The position numbers were made by a program, and so were the translations under genes. DNA of 21,560 nucleotides from a virus: positions 1 through 21,560 of IMG/VR virus record IMGVR_UViG_3300020154_000019. One strand, written 5' to 3'. A model generated the notes under the pieces. The model did no database searches. It was not told the DNA's origin and worked only from the letters and a program-made list of their open reading frames with translations. Of the stretch, positions 7,584-15,531 are shown in pieces. Each line of letters begins with the position of its first letter. Within the stretch, counting starts at the first letter, position 1.

Positions 7584-8396
7584 ATGAGCAGAATTAATTT
7601 TGGTATTTTAAAAGCAGGTTTGTTTAACAAATTGACCGAATCTTTAGATAAAAATGATGAATTGAACAATTCTGATTACATTTCTTTTTTTGAAACTGTT
7701 AAAAACGATCCGCTTTTACAGGTAGAAAACATCATCTACAAAAATCTCTTGAATAAGCATATTAGTGCATCTGCAGAGAATTCAGCGGTTAGATATATCG
7801 ACGAAAATTTAAATCTTTTTAAAATGTTTACTAAAGCGGATTTCAAAGCATCTCACGCTAAACTAGGAATTTTCGAACCTAAAATACATAAAAATTTTAA
7901 ACCATCTAATTCAAAAGTCTTAAATGCTATTGATACATTATTATACGAATCATTGGCTTTTGACGCTAAAGAAATTCCCAATGTAGACTCTCTCCATGAA
8001 GCGTATGAAATTGTACTAGAGCATATCAAACTGCCGAAAGGTGAAACAGGTAAATCAAAACTTTCAAATTTGAAAGTTTCGTTAAAGGAAACTATAGTTA
8101 AAAACGCAATTAAGAAATTCAACGAGAAATATTCTCATTTGAATGAAGACGATAAAAAATTACTATCAGTACTAGTGAATCCAAATAATCAAGCCAAAAA
8201 AGAACTTTTTGAATCATTGAAAAATGAAACCTATGAAAAGTTGCAACGATCTTTAGAATCCGCTTCTCAAGCGGTTCAAGACAGAATTAAGAATTCAATG
8301 CTTAAAATTGAGAGAATGGAATTCAATGAAAAATCGTCTGCTAAAGATATGGTTCAACTCCACAATCTAAACAAGAACGGTTTCTCAACCAAATAA
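7584..8396 (+). CDS. Unknown protein after portal, possible prohead core component
   Basis: The protein has 270 residues. It is rich in Lys, Glu, Asn and Leu and looks almost entirely helical, with no signal peptide or membrane segment. I recognise no domain. It carries an LTE-S near residue 17-19, which fits the T4-type prohead protease target, and a weaker LNE-D near residue 190. In T4 the slot between portal (gene 20) and protease (gene 21) is filled by the small core genes 67 and 68, so a core or scaffold accessory role is plausible by position only. The gene has its own promoter-like element and a short A-rich leader. Its end overlaps the end of the convergent peptidoglycan hydrolase gene by 12 bp, so the two transcription units meet tail to tail with no room for a separate terminator. 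Confidence 0.7.
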   Translation: MSRINFGILKAGLFNKLTESLDKNDELNNSDYISFFETVKNDPLLQVENIIYKNLLNKHISASAENSAVRYIDENLNLFKMFTKADFKASHAKLGIFEPKIHKNFKPSNSKVLNAIDTLLYESLAFDAKEIPNVDSLHEAYEIVLEHIKLPKGETGKSKLSNLKVSLKETIVKNAIKKFNEKYSHLNEDDKKLLSVLVNPNNQAKKELFESLKNETYEKLQRSLESASQAVQDRIKNSMLKIERMEFNEKSSAKDMVQLHNLNKNGFSTK

Positions 8397-9698
8397 AGGC
8401 ACTTTGTTTCCTTGAACTTTAGTCAAATCATTATTTGCTACTTGGTTAGCATTTTCAACCAATTTATCAATCGGGTATACGTCTTTTAAATCGAAGTGAA
8501 CCGGGTCGTAATAATTTACGAAATCACCACCCCACGAGAATCCTAGTGCTTTCGCTATATTGATTGCTCCACTGGCTTCCCATTCCTCACGTGGCGAGGC
8601 TTTACGAAGTATTTTATCCCCCTTTACTAAGTTAATGTCAATACCTAAACCATAGTTATGGTGACTTCTTCCGGGGTCGGCATTGCGGTCATCCTCTTGT
8701 TGTAACTCAATTTGTTTCTGAAAACTTCTATAACCAGATGTGATAATCACTTTCCATCCAGTATTTTCCTGAATCTCGATAATGAATCTAGTGAAAGTTA
8801 CTCTCAATTTATAGTGAAGTTCATTAATAAACTTCTGTTGAGATGCGTCTAGTTTTTGTAGTTTAGGATTAACTTGTTCATTGGTCATGGCTACAATACC
8901 ATTTTCCTCCGCAATCAACGCTTCGAGAATAGCCTGTGGATAACCAAAATCATTCACTAAGAAAGTAAATATTGTTTTAACATATGTTAAGCCTTCCTTA
9001 ATTGGTAGCGTTGTTTTTCTTATCGCCTCTAAATATGAACTGGATTTAATCTCTGAACCGCGATTGTAGCAGTATAATGTACTTGATGCCAAATTCTTAT
9101 TGTTTTTCCCAATATATGACATCAACATACATTGCATTTTAATCAGAATTTGAGGGTTGTTAATGATATTCTGATGAAGCTGTCTGCGATTCGTGCTTGA
9201 GTTGAAATCATCAAGTTTTTGCTTATCACCTGATAAATTTAGTGTTAATGCGGCAATTTCAGTAGTGTTTAACCTTTTGTCAATTGTAAATCTTTTATTT
9301 TTTTCATAAATGATTGTCCAAACAGTATTAGCTGTGAATTGCGAAATTCCCATCGCTCCTGTATTTGAATATGCGAAGGCAACATATCTTTTAAATCCTA
9401 CACCTGATATTGTACCTGCAGCTTCTGCACTTATCTGCGCTGCTATAATATTAGCATCAAGTTCATACAATCTACTATACTTATCTACCCATTTTATGAT
9501 GTACTGACCCAACAATCGATTGGTATTTACATTTATTCCATCAGATAAAATATTAGCTGTAAAAATAATGTCTTGTTTAGAAATTGTGCTATTTGGCAGA
9601 CCCCATTTAAATTTTCCAGATAAAAGATAATTCTGATCATTGTCAGTAAACTTCTTAATATAGGCTTTTCCTTTACTACTTAATGCTTTATATGCCAT
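8385..9698 (-). CDS. Two-domain peptidoglycan hydrolase: lytic transglycosylase plus M15 peptidase
   Basis: The protein has 437 residues. The N-terminal half resembles an SLT-type lytic transglycosylase, which cleaves the glycan strand: NIIAAQISAEA (83-93) offers a candidate catalytic Glu92, followed by the hallmark SNTGAMGISQF (111-121) and a later LYCYNRGSE (208-216) in place of the usual AYNAG. The C-terminal half is an M15 (VanY/endolysin-type) zinc peptidase that cuts the peptide stem: SGYRS (321-325), SHHNYGLGID (345-354) giving ligands His347 and Asp354, and DPVHFDL (398-404) giving His401. No signal peptide is seen, so it would need a holin or delivery in the tail. The ATG at 9698 follows the hub-like gene by only 5 nt, which favours a virion-associated lysin; use as the endolysin is the alternative. 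Both domain calls are good; the transglycosylase one is slightly weaker. Confidence 0.88.
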   Translation of the reverse strand: MAYKALSSKGKAYIKKFTDNDQNYLLSGKFKWGLPNSTISKQDIIFTANILSDGINVNTNRLLGQYIIKWVDKYSRLYELDANIIAAQISAEAAGTISGVGFKRYVAFAYSNTGAMGISQFTANTVWTIIYEKNKRFTIDKRLNTTEIAALTLNLSGDKQKLDDFNSSTNRRQLHQNIINNPQILIKMQCMLMSYIGKNNKNLASSTLYCYNRGSEIKSSSYLEAIRKTTLPIKEGLTYVKTIFTFLVNDFGYPQAILEALIAEENGIVAMTNEQVNPKLQKLDASQQKFINELHYKLRVTFTRFIIEIQENTGWKVIITSGYRSFQKQIELQQEDDRNADPGRSHHNYGLGIDINLVKGDKILRKASPREEWEASGAINIAKALGFSWGGDFVNYYDPVHFDLKDVYPIDKLVENANQVANNDLTKVQGNKVPLFG

Positions 9699-9703
9699 AA
9701 AAT

Positions 9704-12700
9704 TTACGGACTTATTTTTAATAATGAATCTGGTAATACCGGGTCAATTGCACTTGGATTCGGAACGTATTCTGAACCTTTCGTACCATTCCCGATTCTA
9801 TTTGAATTTGGAGAAGGTACTATTGTCGGTGATCCCGTTATATCTTGGGTAATTCTGTTCTGTGCGCCTAAGAAGGCCGATACAGTGGCGATCTCTGTTA
9901 CGATGGGTGCTGGATAGGCTAACATTCTAACCCCTTTAAAAGAGGTTTCCATTGTGTTTGGTCGTATCTCATGAGTTACCTCAATTATCATGTATGCACC
10001 AGAGAACATGGGTATACCTTCTAATTGGAAATATTGAGTTGGTTGAATCATTGCATCACCAAGCATTTTCACAGTACAGGTATAACTTCGACCCTCATAA
10101 ACATTGAACAAATTTTGAGCCTTCCCTACAGGAGCAGATTCACTCTGATCAGCCGCGATTTGAGATAAAATCACTAAACTTTCATTTGTGTCTTTGTGTT
10201 CAACAGTATCTAAGATTATATCTTTGAAATATGATTGATTTTGAGCACCGTAACGGACTCTGAACGCTCGTACTGCATTTACCCCTGAGTTGTTGTTATT
10301 GAAATCTACAGGTAAACTACTATTTTCGTCTAAGTTGAAACTATCGTCTTTATAATCACTGTTAGCATCATTCAATTGGCTTGAACTACCACCAACATAC
10401 ATACATACGAACATAGGTCTTTGAGTCGGCTCAAGATTATCTATAGTTTCAAATATTCTCTCCCATTCATCATCCTTGAATGCCATGAAATTTTGTAAGG
10501 GGAAGAATTCGAAATTGTTATGGGCCAGAAGTCGAGATATCATTGTGAATACGCTAATATCATAATCGTCAGCCGATTCGATAAGAGGTCTGAAATCTAT
10601 AATACATTTATCACTAATGTCGTTAAAGGCTCTATCAACAAACACAAAACTATCGAATAATGATCCACCAAAACGATTATTTAGGATATAACCGTCATCA
10701 GCAAACATTCCACCAGCAAGCCATTTGTCATAAATGGATTTAAATGAATAATAACATTGATTTTTAACATCATCATCGTTTAGTCTGGATTGTGACTTCG
10801 CTGCTGTCTCAACTCTATCGACTTCAACTCTAGTTAGATTGCTTTCAAGTTTTCTAAAGAAAGTGGAAAAAAATGTGTTATTAATCTGAGCATGATCAGC
10901 GTCAAGTGCATTTATTTGTGGTAGAGTTAAGAATGTCGTTTGATTATTATCTGTAAATGCATTTTCCCCGAAAACTATCAACCCCTTTTCCAACATCAGA
11001 GTGTTTTCAAATTGTGTTTCTCTAAACGATGCAGAATTAAATGCCAAATCATAACCCTTGTATTTATCGCTATTAATAACTTGCGCATAAGCACCGTCAA
11101 CAGTAGCATCTAAAGGTTGCTTACTGATATTCTCGTTAATGATAACTTTTAATGACGATATTAATCTATCGAAGTCTGATTGTATATCATCATCTCCAAC
11201 ACCATTTACAAAATTTAAAAATTGAGTAATTAAAACGGTTTTATCGGCTTCGGTTAGATTAGGAATCAGTTCATCTACAATGAAATCATGTTCATTACTT
11301 TTAGCGGGGTTCTCGCTGATGAATAAATAACGTAATTTTTCAGTGCCTTGCATAGCCTGACTAATTAAACCAGACTGATGTTTAAGGGTTAAATTAAAAA
11401 ATTCAGCGAATAATTGAGTTGCTTGATTTTCAGCATTGACATTACCGTTAGCGTAATGGTAGATATAACCACCTAAGTAAATCAATACAAACTGTGGTAA
11501 TTTTAAAGCCGAAGGGATTCCCCAAAAAACATTTTGGGCAATACTATTTTGTGTGTAATTACTAGCTATAAAAAATGCTTTGGCAAATTCATCATATACA
11601 CTATCAGGCTTATTTAATATCACATTTATAGGAGCATCAAACAACGTATATAAAACTCTATAACGTTCGAGCATTGAAGACGTAATATTATCAATTTCAT
11701 CTAAAGCAATAGGTTGTAAATAATTTGTTTTAAAATCATCACCTCTTTCAGCATCATTGTAAAAAATCACGTTGTCAGAAGTAAACTTTCTAGGCTTGTT
11801 TTTCTTATCAAAAATTTCAATATAACTTTTATTTGAATCTAAAAAAACATTGATTGGATCACTAGTGTCACCCACAGAAATTCGCTCCGTTAAAACGCTA
11901 CCATCAACAATTTTGATTGAATCATTATCAGCCACATCAGCGAATGCTTTATTTTTGTAGATATTTACCCCATTAATCGTGAGTTGATTAGGGTTGGATA
12001 GACCAATGTTTCTACGTGTCAATTCTTGATAAAATAAATTCGGGTCAGCAGCAAAACGTTTGGCTAGTTCTTTAATAGCATTTGTAGTCTTAGGATTGTC
12101 CAGAGAATTAGTGATGTTTAATACTTCAGCATCTAAAATTAGCTGACGAATTGTGTCGTAGTTAATACCTGCTTTATTGCTTCGTTTAAACAAACCAAAA
12201 AAAGTCTTCTGTTCATAGAATGAAGAAGCGAAAAAATATTGACTATAAGCAATAAAACGATCATGAAATATCTGAAAAAACTGATCAATACCCGGATCAT
12301 CTTTTAGACCAAAATATGGTGAATTTGTATTCACTTCATTACCTAAAAGAGAATCTATTGGACTCAACGGAATCCATTTCTTATTACCGCTTTCGTCCTC
12401 TTGTTGTCTTAAATCAATAATTTTTTCTTGTTGTTTTAGCGTGATAAACGCATTTACAAAATTCTCAACCATCCTAACTTCTGGAAACTCAGGGTTAATA
12501 GGTAGTCTTCCCGGATATGCCTTTGAGCGTTTTTTTGTGTTATTTTCAACTATTTCTTCAGTATAAACAGGAAAAGGATAAATCTTTTTAACGTCACTAT
12601 TTTTTAAAGTATGACTTAATGCGTCGAAAATTTTCGATTTATTGGCTTCATGATGGCCTTCAGCCTGCCTAGCCGTTTCTTTCAATACATCGAAAAATTT

Positions 12701-14209
12701 ATCCACATCATCACAGATGATTCTGAATATATTTCCTATGGTCGGTATGAATCCACTTTCATCTGAGCCGCTAACTTTCTGTTTAAATTGTTGTAATTGC
12801 GAATCTACCAATGCATCCACTTTATCCTTCAATTTAAGATTGATGTCATCGACTTGTTTAGTGTATGATCTCTGTTGAACAATTATTTTTTGTGTAAAAT
12901 CACTCACATCCATTCCGACGTATTTCTCGTTTTCAATTGTGAATATTCTGAAGTTTTCAGAAATATCTTCAGACCCAATAGTTGAATTTGAGTATTGATT
13001 AGCCTTGGAAATTAAAGCAGTCTTAATATTTCTTAACCTATCTTTAACATATGTTTCTAAAGAGACATCATTCCCCACCTTAAAAGATAATAAAAGTCTC
13101 ACGGACTTGTTGCGATTCATAATCGGAACGTTATCAGTTGATTTTGCGACTGATGATGTCTTTAAAACTTTATCATATTTGGCTATTTTGTTAGTTACGT
13201 TTTCAAATTGAACAGGGTCAGAGTTGGCAGGTGATGAATTGTTCGCATCTTCACTTTGAGCCTGAGTTACCGAAATTGACGAAGTTTTATTCTCCATGAA
13301 TACATAGCCCTTATTGACCAAAGAAGTATCAGCATCGCCTGCAGTAAGATTTAGAAACGTGTTCGGAAAGCCATCGAGATCAGTAAAGACCGATGTTAAC
13401 CCATCTGATTTATTTTTAAGTTTTTCTCTAGTTGATACGTCTGCAGACTTGTCATTTATCTCACCTATTTGTTCGTAAAGTTTTTTACTTTTTATAATGA
13501 AATCTCTAAGAGTATTCGTGGGAGTAGTCACGTCATTTGAGCCACTGGTTGTACCTGTAGATTGAAGTAAATACGGTGCTATTTCAGCATATTTAAACAA
13601 TACGTCTGTCAACGGAGCGTAAGTTCGTCCTACAAAACTGGCAGTAATTAGGAAATTGCCAGTGTTTCCTTCAAATCTGGTATTTTGCTTTACTAGATGG
13701 AGATCGTAGGTGATTTGACCTCCGTAAATTCCTTTAACCGTCAATTGAAATAATGGCGGTGGAAACGAGTGCAAAACAGAATATGGACTGTCTTTACCTG
13801 AATTGAATAATGACAAACCTCTCGTGTCTGTGAACTCAATTTCGACCTGTGGTATATAACTGCTATTAACTGTGATTCTGATACTAGTTATCCCAAAACC
13901 TTCGTACTGCGGTTCTGTATTTCCATCACTAGAAACACCTCCCCAACGACTAGTAAATCTCTGAGTTTCGGGGTTATATCCCAACATGCTAACGGTCAGA
14001 TTATCGAAAACTTTTTCAACATTTCCGTTACTAACAGTACCTCTTTTATTCAACACCGTACTTTCTCTTCTGCTTGCTAGAAGTTCAACGAAGATGAACA
14101 TTTTAGAATAATCTGGAACCCCATTTCTTCTGTTGTTATTTATTTCGTTGGGATCGATAACTCTAATACTCATAGTTCCCTGATAATCTGATTTAAAATA
14201 AATAGTCAT
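9704..14209 (-). CDS. Giant baseplate hub-like structural protein
   Basis: The protein has 1501 residues, the largest gene here. The N-terminal about 215 residues are beta-rich (TSIRITVNSSYIPQVEIEF, LFQLTVKGIYGG, FLITASFVGRTY) and look like a tail or hub domain. The middle is long, charged and unrecognised. The C-terminal part has strands typical of hub proteins of the gp27/late-control-D type: FRVRYGAQNQSYF, SYTCTVKMLGDAMIQP (ending near residue 1390), QYFQLEGIPMFSGAY and IIEVTHEIRPN followed by SFKGVRM. A Pro/Ser/Asn/Gly tail of about 50 residues ends it. The ATG at 14209 is chosen; a second Met lies at residue 13. It is followed after 5 nt by the peptidoglycan hydrolase, as expected for a hub that carries a muralytic enzyme. 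The hub label is inference from the C-terminal pattern and context; the tail role is likely, the exact position less so. Confidence 0.65.
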   Translation of the reverse strand: MTIYFKSDYQGTMSIRVIDPNEINNNRRNGVPDYSKMFIFVELLASRRESTVLNKRGTVSNGNVEKVFDNLTVSMLGYNPETQRFTSRWGGVSSDGNTEPQYEGFGITSIRITVNSSYIPQVEIEFTDTRGLSLFNSGKDSPYSVLHSFPPPLFQLTVKGIYGGQITYDLHLVKQNTRFEGNTGNFLITASFVGRTYAPLTDVLFKYAEIAPYLLQSTGTTSGSNDVTTPTNTLRDFIIKSKKLYEQIGEINDKSADVSTREKLKNKSDGLTSVFTDLDGFPNTFLNLTAGDADTSLVNKGYVFMENKTSSISVTQAQSEDANNSSPANSDPVQFENVTNKIAKYDKVLKTSSVAKSTDNVPIMNRNKSVRLLLSFKVGNDVSLETYVKDRLRNIKTALISKANQYSNSTIGSEDISENFRIFTIENEKYVGMDVSDFTQKIIVQQRSYTKQVDDINLKLKDKVDALVDSQLQQFKQKVSGSDESGFIPTIGNIFRIICDDVDKFFDVLKETARQAEGHHEANKSKIFDALSHTLKNSDVKKIYPFPVYTEEIVENNTKKRSKAYPGRLPINPEFPEVRMVENFVNAFITLKQQEKIIDLRQQEDESGNKKWIPLSPIDSLLGNEVNTNSPYFGLKDDPGIDQFFQIFHDRFIAYSQYFFASSFYEQKTFFGLFKRSNKAGINYDTIRQLILDAEVLNITNSLDNPKTTNAIKELAKRFAADPNLFYQELTRRNIGLSNPNQLTINGVNIYKNKAFADVADNDSIKIVDGSVLTERISVGDTSDPINVFLDSNKSYIEIFDKKNKPRKFTSDNVIFYNDAERGDDFKTNYLQPIALDEIDNITSSMLERYRVLYTLFDAPINVILNKPDSVYDEFAKAFFIASNYTQNSIAQNVFWGIPSALKLPQFVLIYLGGYIYHYANGNVNAENQATQLFAEFFNLTLKHQSGLISQAMQGTEKLRYLFISENPAKSNEHDFIVDELIPNLTEADKTVLITQFLNFVNGVGDDDIQSDFDRLISSLKVIINENISKQPLDATVDGAYAQVINSDKYKGYDLAFNSASFRETQFENTLMLEKGLIVFGENAFTDNNQTTFLTLPQINALDADHAQINNTFFSTFFRKLESNLTRVEVDRVETAAKSQSRLNDDDVKNQCYYSFKSIYDKWLAGGMFADDGYILNNRFGGSLFDSFVFVDRAFNDISDKCIIDFRPLIESADDYDISVFTMISRLLAHNNFEFFPLQNFMAFKDDEWERIFETIDNLEPTQRPMFVCMYVGGSSSQLNDANSDYKDDSFNLDENSSLPVDFNNNNSGVNAVRAFRVRYGAQNQSYFKDIILDTVEHKDTNESLVILSQIAADQSESAPVGKAQNLFNVYEGRSYTCTVKMLGDAMIQPTQYFQLEGIPMFSGAYMIIEVTHEIRPNTMETSFKGVRMLAYPAPIVTEIATVSAFLGAQNRITQDITGSPTIVPSPNSNRIGNGTKGSEYVPNPSAIDPVLPDSLLKISP

Positions 14210-14245
14210 GTTTTCAAATTGTTGGGCGTTAATTGGGCTTAAAAC

Positions 14246-14253
14246 TATTTATT
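14246..14253 (+). promoter_or_regulatory. TATTTATT element inside a palindrome, divergent promoter region (site 5)
   Basis: TATTTATT preceded by C lies 12 nt before the ATG at 14266, in the 56-bp divergent gap between the hub-like gene and the membrane protein gene. It overlaps a perfect 12-bp palindrome, TTTATTAATAAA, at 14248-14259, so a similar sequence is presented to the minus strand. A shared bidirectional promoter is plausible. Confidence 0.5.
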
Positions 14254-14265
14254 AATAAAGAAAAC

Positions 14266-14682
14266 ATGCTTACGGTTTACACAATTTTACTCCAAATTTC
14301 AGATGAAGCAATGAACGGTTTTACCCAAGCCAGTGAGACTAGTGTGGTCAATGCACTTCTAGTATCAATATGCCTTATTTTGGTGGGTGTGATCATATTT
14401 TTGTTCAAAAAATATGAGGAAAAGATTAAAGATAATAAGGAATTGCAGATTAAAGCCCTCTATCGAGAGGAACAACGTAACAAGGAATTTTTAGAGTCAG
14501 AAAAGGAAACTTTGAAGATTCTTAACGGTGTAACGAACGTATTGGAAATGATAGAAAAGGTTAACGATCAAGACACCACTAACATCATCAATAAAATAAG
14601 TGAAGAAGCGGATAAAATTAGAACTCAAATAGATGTTCTGGAACGCACGATATTGGACAAAATCAAACAAACCAAAAAATAA
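14266..14682 (+). CDS. One-helix membrane protein with coiled coil, holin-like candidate
   Basis: The predicted protein has 138 residues. I start at the ATG at 14266 (MLTVYTILLQ), because a TTG at 14233 would run through the promoter-like element. Residues about 27-47 form one clear transmembrane helix (VVNALLVSICLILVGVIIFLF), followed by a basic KKYEEK edge and then about 85 residues of charged heptad-like sequence, a probable coiled coil. A short N-terminal segment, one membrane span and a long charged cytoplasmic tail resemble the layout of BhlA/UviB-type holin-like proteins, though this one is longer. It sits divergent from the operon with the peptidoglycan hydrolase, which fits a lysis role. 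A structural or prohead-membrane anchor role is an alternative given that the protease gene follows 15 bp later. The membrane topology is well supported; the holin role is a hypothesis. Confidence 0.7.
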   Translation: MLTVYTILLQISDEAMNGFTQASETSVVNALLVSICLILVGVIIFLFKKYEEKIKDNKELQIKALYREEQRNKEFLESEKETLKILNGVTNVLEMIEKVNDQDTTNIINKISEEADKIRTQIDVLERTILDKIKQTKK

Positions 14683-14685
14683 AAC

Positions 14686-14693
14686 TATTTATT
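14686..14693 (+). promoter_or_regulatory. TATTTATT element, putative phage promoter (site 6)
   Basis: TATTTATT preceded by C lies in the 15-bp gap before the prohead protease gene and ends only 4 nt from its ATG at 14698. It shares the 13-mer AAAACTATTTATT with site 5. A promoter here would produce a leaderless or nearly leaderless mRNA. Confidence 0.45.
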
Positions 14694-14697
14694 CAAT

Positions 14698-15432
14698 ATG
14701 AGTAAAATATTAAGAAGGGGTGAAACTGGTTTTGGTATTCTTATAGAAGAAGATGCGGGTTATATCGCGTCACACGTAAGTGATTTCAATAAGAACTTGT
14801 TCGAAAACGTTTTGAACGAAAGTTTTACAACATCTTCTTTAAAAGGTGGTAAAATTTTGGTGGATTGTATTCTTCAAAAATACGGAGTTGAAAACCGTAA
14901 CGGAAGGATATATCCTCAAGAGGTATTGTACCCACAGGTTCAAAAATATATGGAATCTGTTAAGGATAATTCTGCAGTAAGTGAAGCCGATCATCCTGAA
15001 AGTTCAGTAGTGTCTTTGAAAAATATTTCACACATTATTAAAGATATGTGGTGGGGTCAGGGTGACAATGCTAATACTCTTTACGGTAAATTAGAAATCA
15101 TAACATCCCCTGCTTACATTAATCATGGTCAGGTATGTATGATTGGAGATAAAATAGTTGAATACCTTCGCAGAGGAATTAAGTTAGGTATTTCAAGTAG
15201 AGGGGTAGGGTCGCTTCAGGAAGTTAAAGGCAAAAACATCGTTCAGAAAGACTTTGAATTGATATGTTTTGACCTTGTTGCTTCTCCAAGTACGCCCGGA
15301 GCATACTTATTCCCCAAATTTAATGATGAAAACGGTGCTGATGCTGTTCAGGAAATGAACATCGTCACTCCAAAACCAATGCTGAAAGAACAGAAATTAA
15401 TTTCGGCATTAGACAATTTTTTAAATTCTTAA
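14698..15432 (+). CDS. gp21: Prohead core protease, T4 gp21-like serine peptidase
   Basis: The protein has 244 residues (T4 gp21 has 212). This enzyme matures the prohead: it cleaves scaffold and core proteins to peptides and trims the capsid protein, usually after (I/L/V)-x-Glu. The fold signature is clear: ENRNGRIYP (65-73), SEADHPE (95-101) with catalytic His99, LGISSRGVGS (163-172) with the nucleophile among Ser166/Ser167, and DFELICFDLVASPSTPGAYL (185-204) with Asp192 a likely third member. Residues 39-42 read LNES, itself a plausible self-cleavage site that would remove a 41-residue propeptide. The C-terminal tail after about 208 is not conserved-looking and may be removed on activation. 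The gene is followed by scaffold and capsid genes exactly as in T4. Identification is very secure. Confidence 0.95.
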   Translation: MSKILRRGETGFGILIEEDAGYIASHVSDFNKNLFENVLNESFTTSSLKGGKILVDCILQKYGVENRNGRIYPQEVLYPQVQKYMESVKDNSAVSEADHPESSVVSLKNISHIIKDMWWGQGDNANTLYGKLEIITSPAYINHGQVCMIGDKIVEYLRRGIKLGISSRGVGSLQEVKGKNIVQKDFELICFDLVASPSTPGAYLFPKFNDENGADAVQEMNIVTPKPMLKEQKLISALDNFLNS

Positions 15433-15436
15433 AAGT

Positions 15437-15460
15437 CTAATTAGAAAAATTTTTAATTAG
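15437..15460 (+). other. AT-rich inverted repeat after the protease gene
   Basis: CTAATTA and TAATTAG form 7-bp arms around an interior A5/T5 run, 5 nt after the protease stop. It could fold into a weak hairpin and modulate read-through or mRNA stability. No T-tract directly follows, so I do not call it a terminator. Confidence 0.3.
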
Positions 15461-15496
15461 AAATATGATTAAAATGTCTTTTTTGGGAAAACAATG

Positions 15497-15504
15497 TATT
15501 TATT
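15497..15504 (+). promoter_or_regulatory. TATTTATT element, putative phage promoter (site 7)
   Basis: TATTTATT preceded by G lies in the 99-bp gap before the scaffold gene, 27 nt before the ATG at 15532. No such element lies between scaffold and capsid genes, so this one would serve both. Confidence 0.5.
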
Positions 15505-15531
15505 ATAAAAAAACATAAAGTTAATTACAAT

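Noticed and set aside
11061-11068. TATTTATC preceded by G inside the hub gene
   Set aside because: It lies antisense in a coding region with no gene start downstream on the plus strand; probably a chance match.
14233-14265. TTG start at 14233 for the holin-like protein
   Set aside because: It would translate through the promoter-like element, and the ATG at 14266 has a better A-rich leader.
15465-15518. A 17-codon open frame between protease and scaffold genes
   Set aside because: It is too short, overlaps the promoter-like element and lacks any supporting signal.
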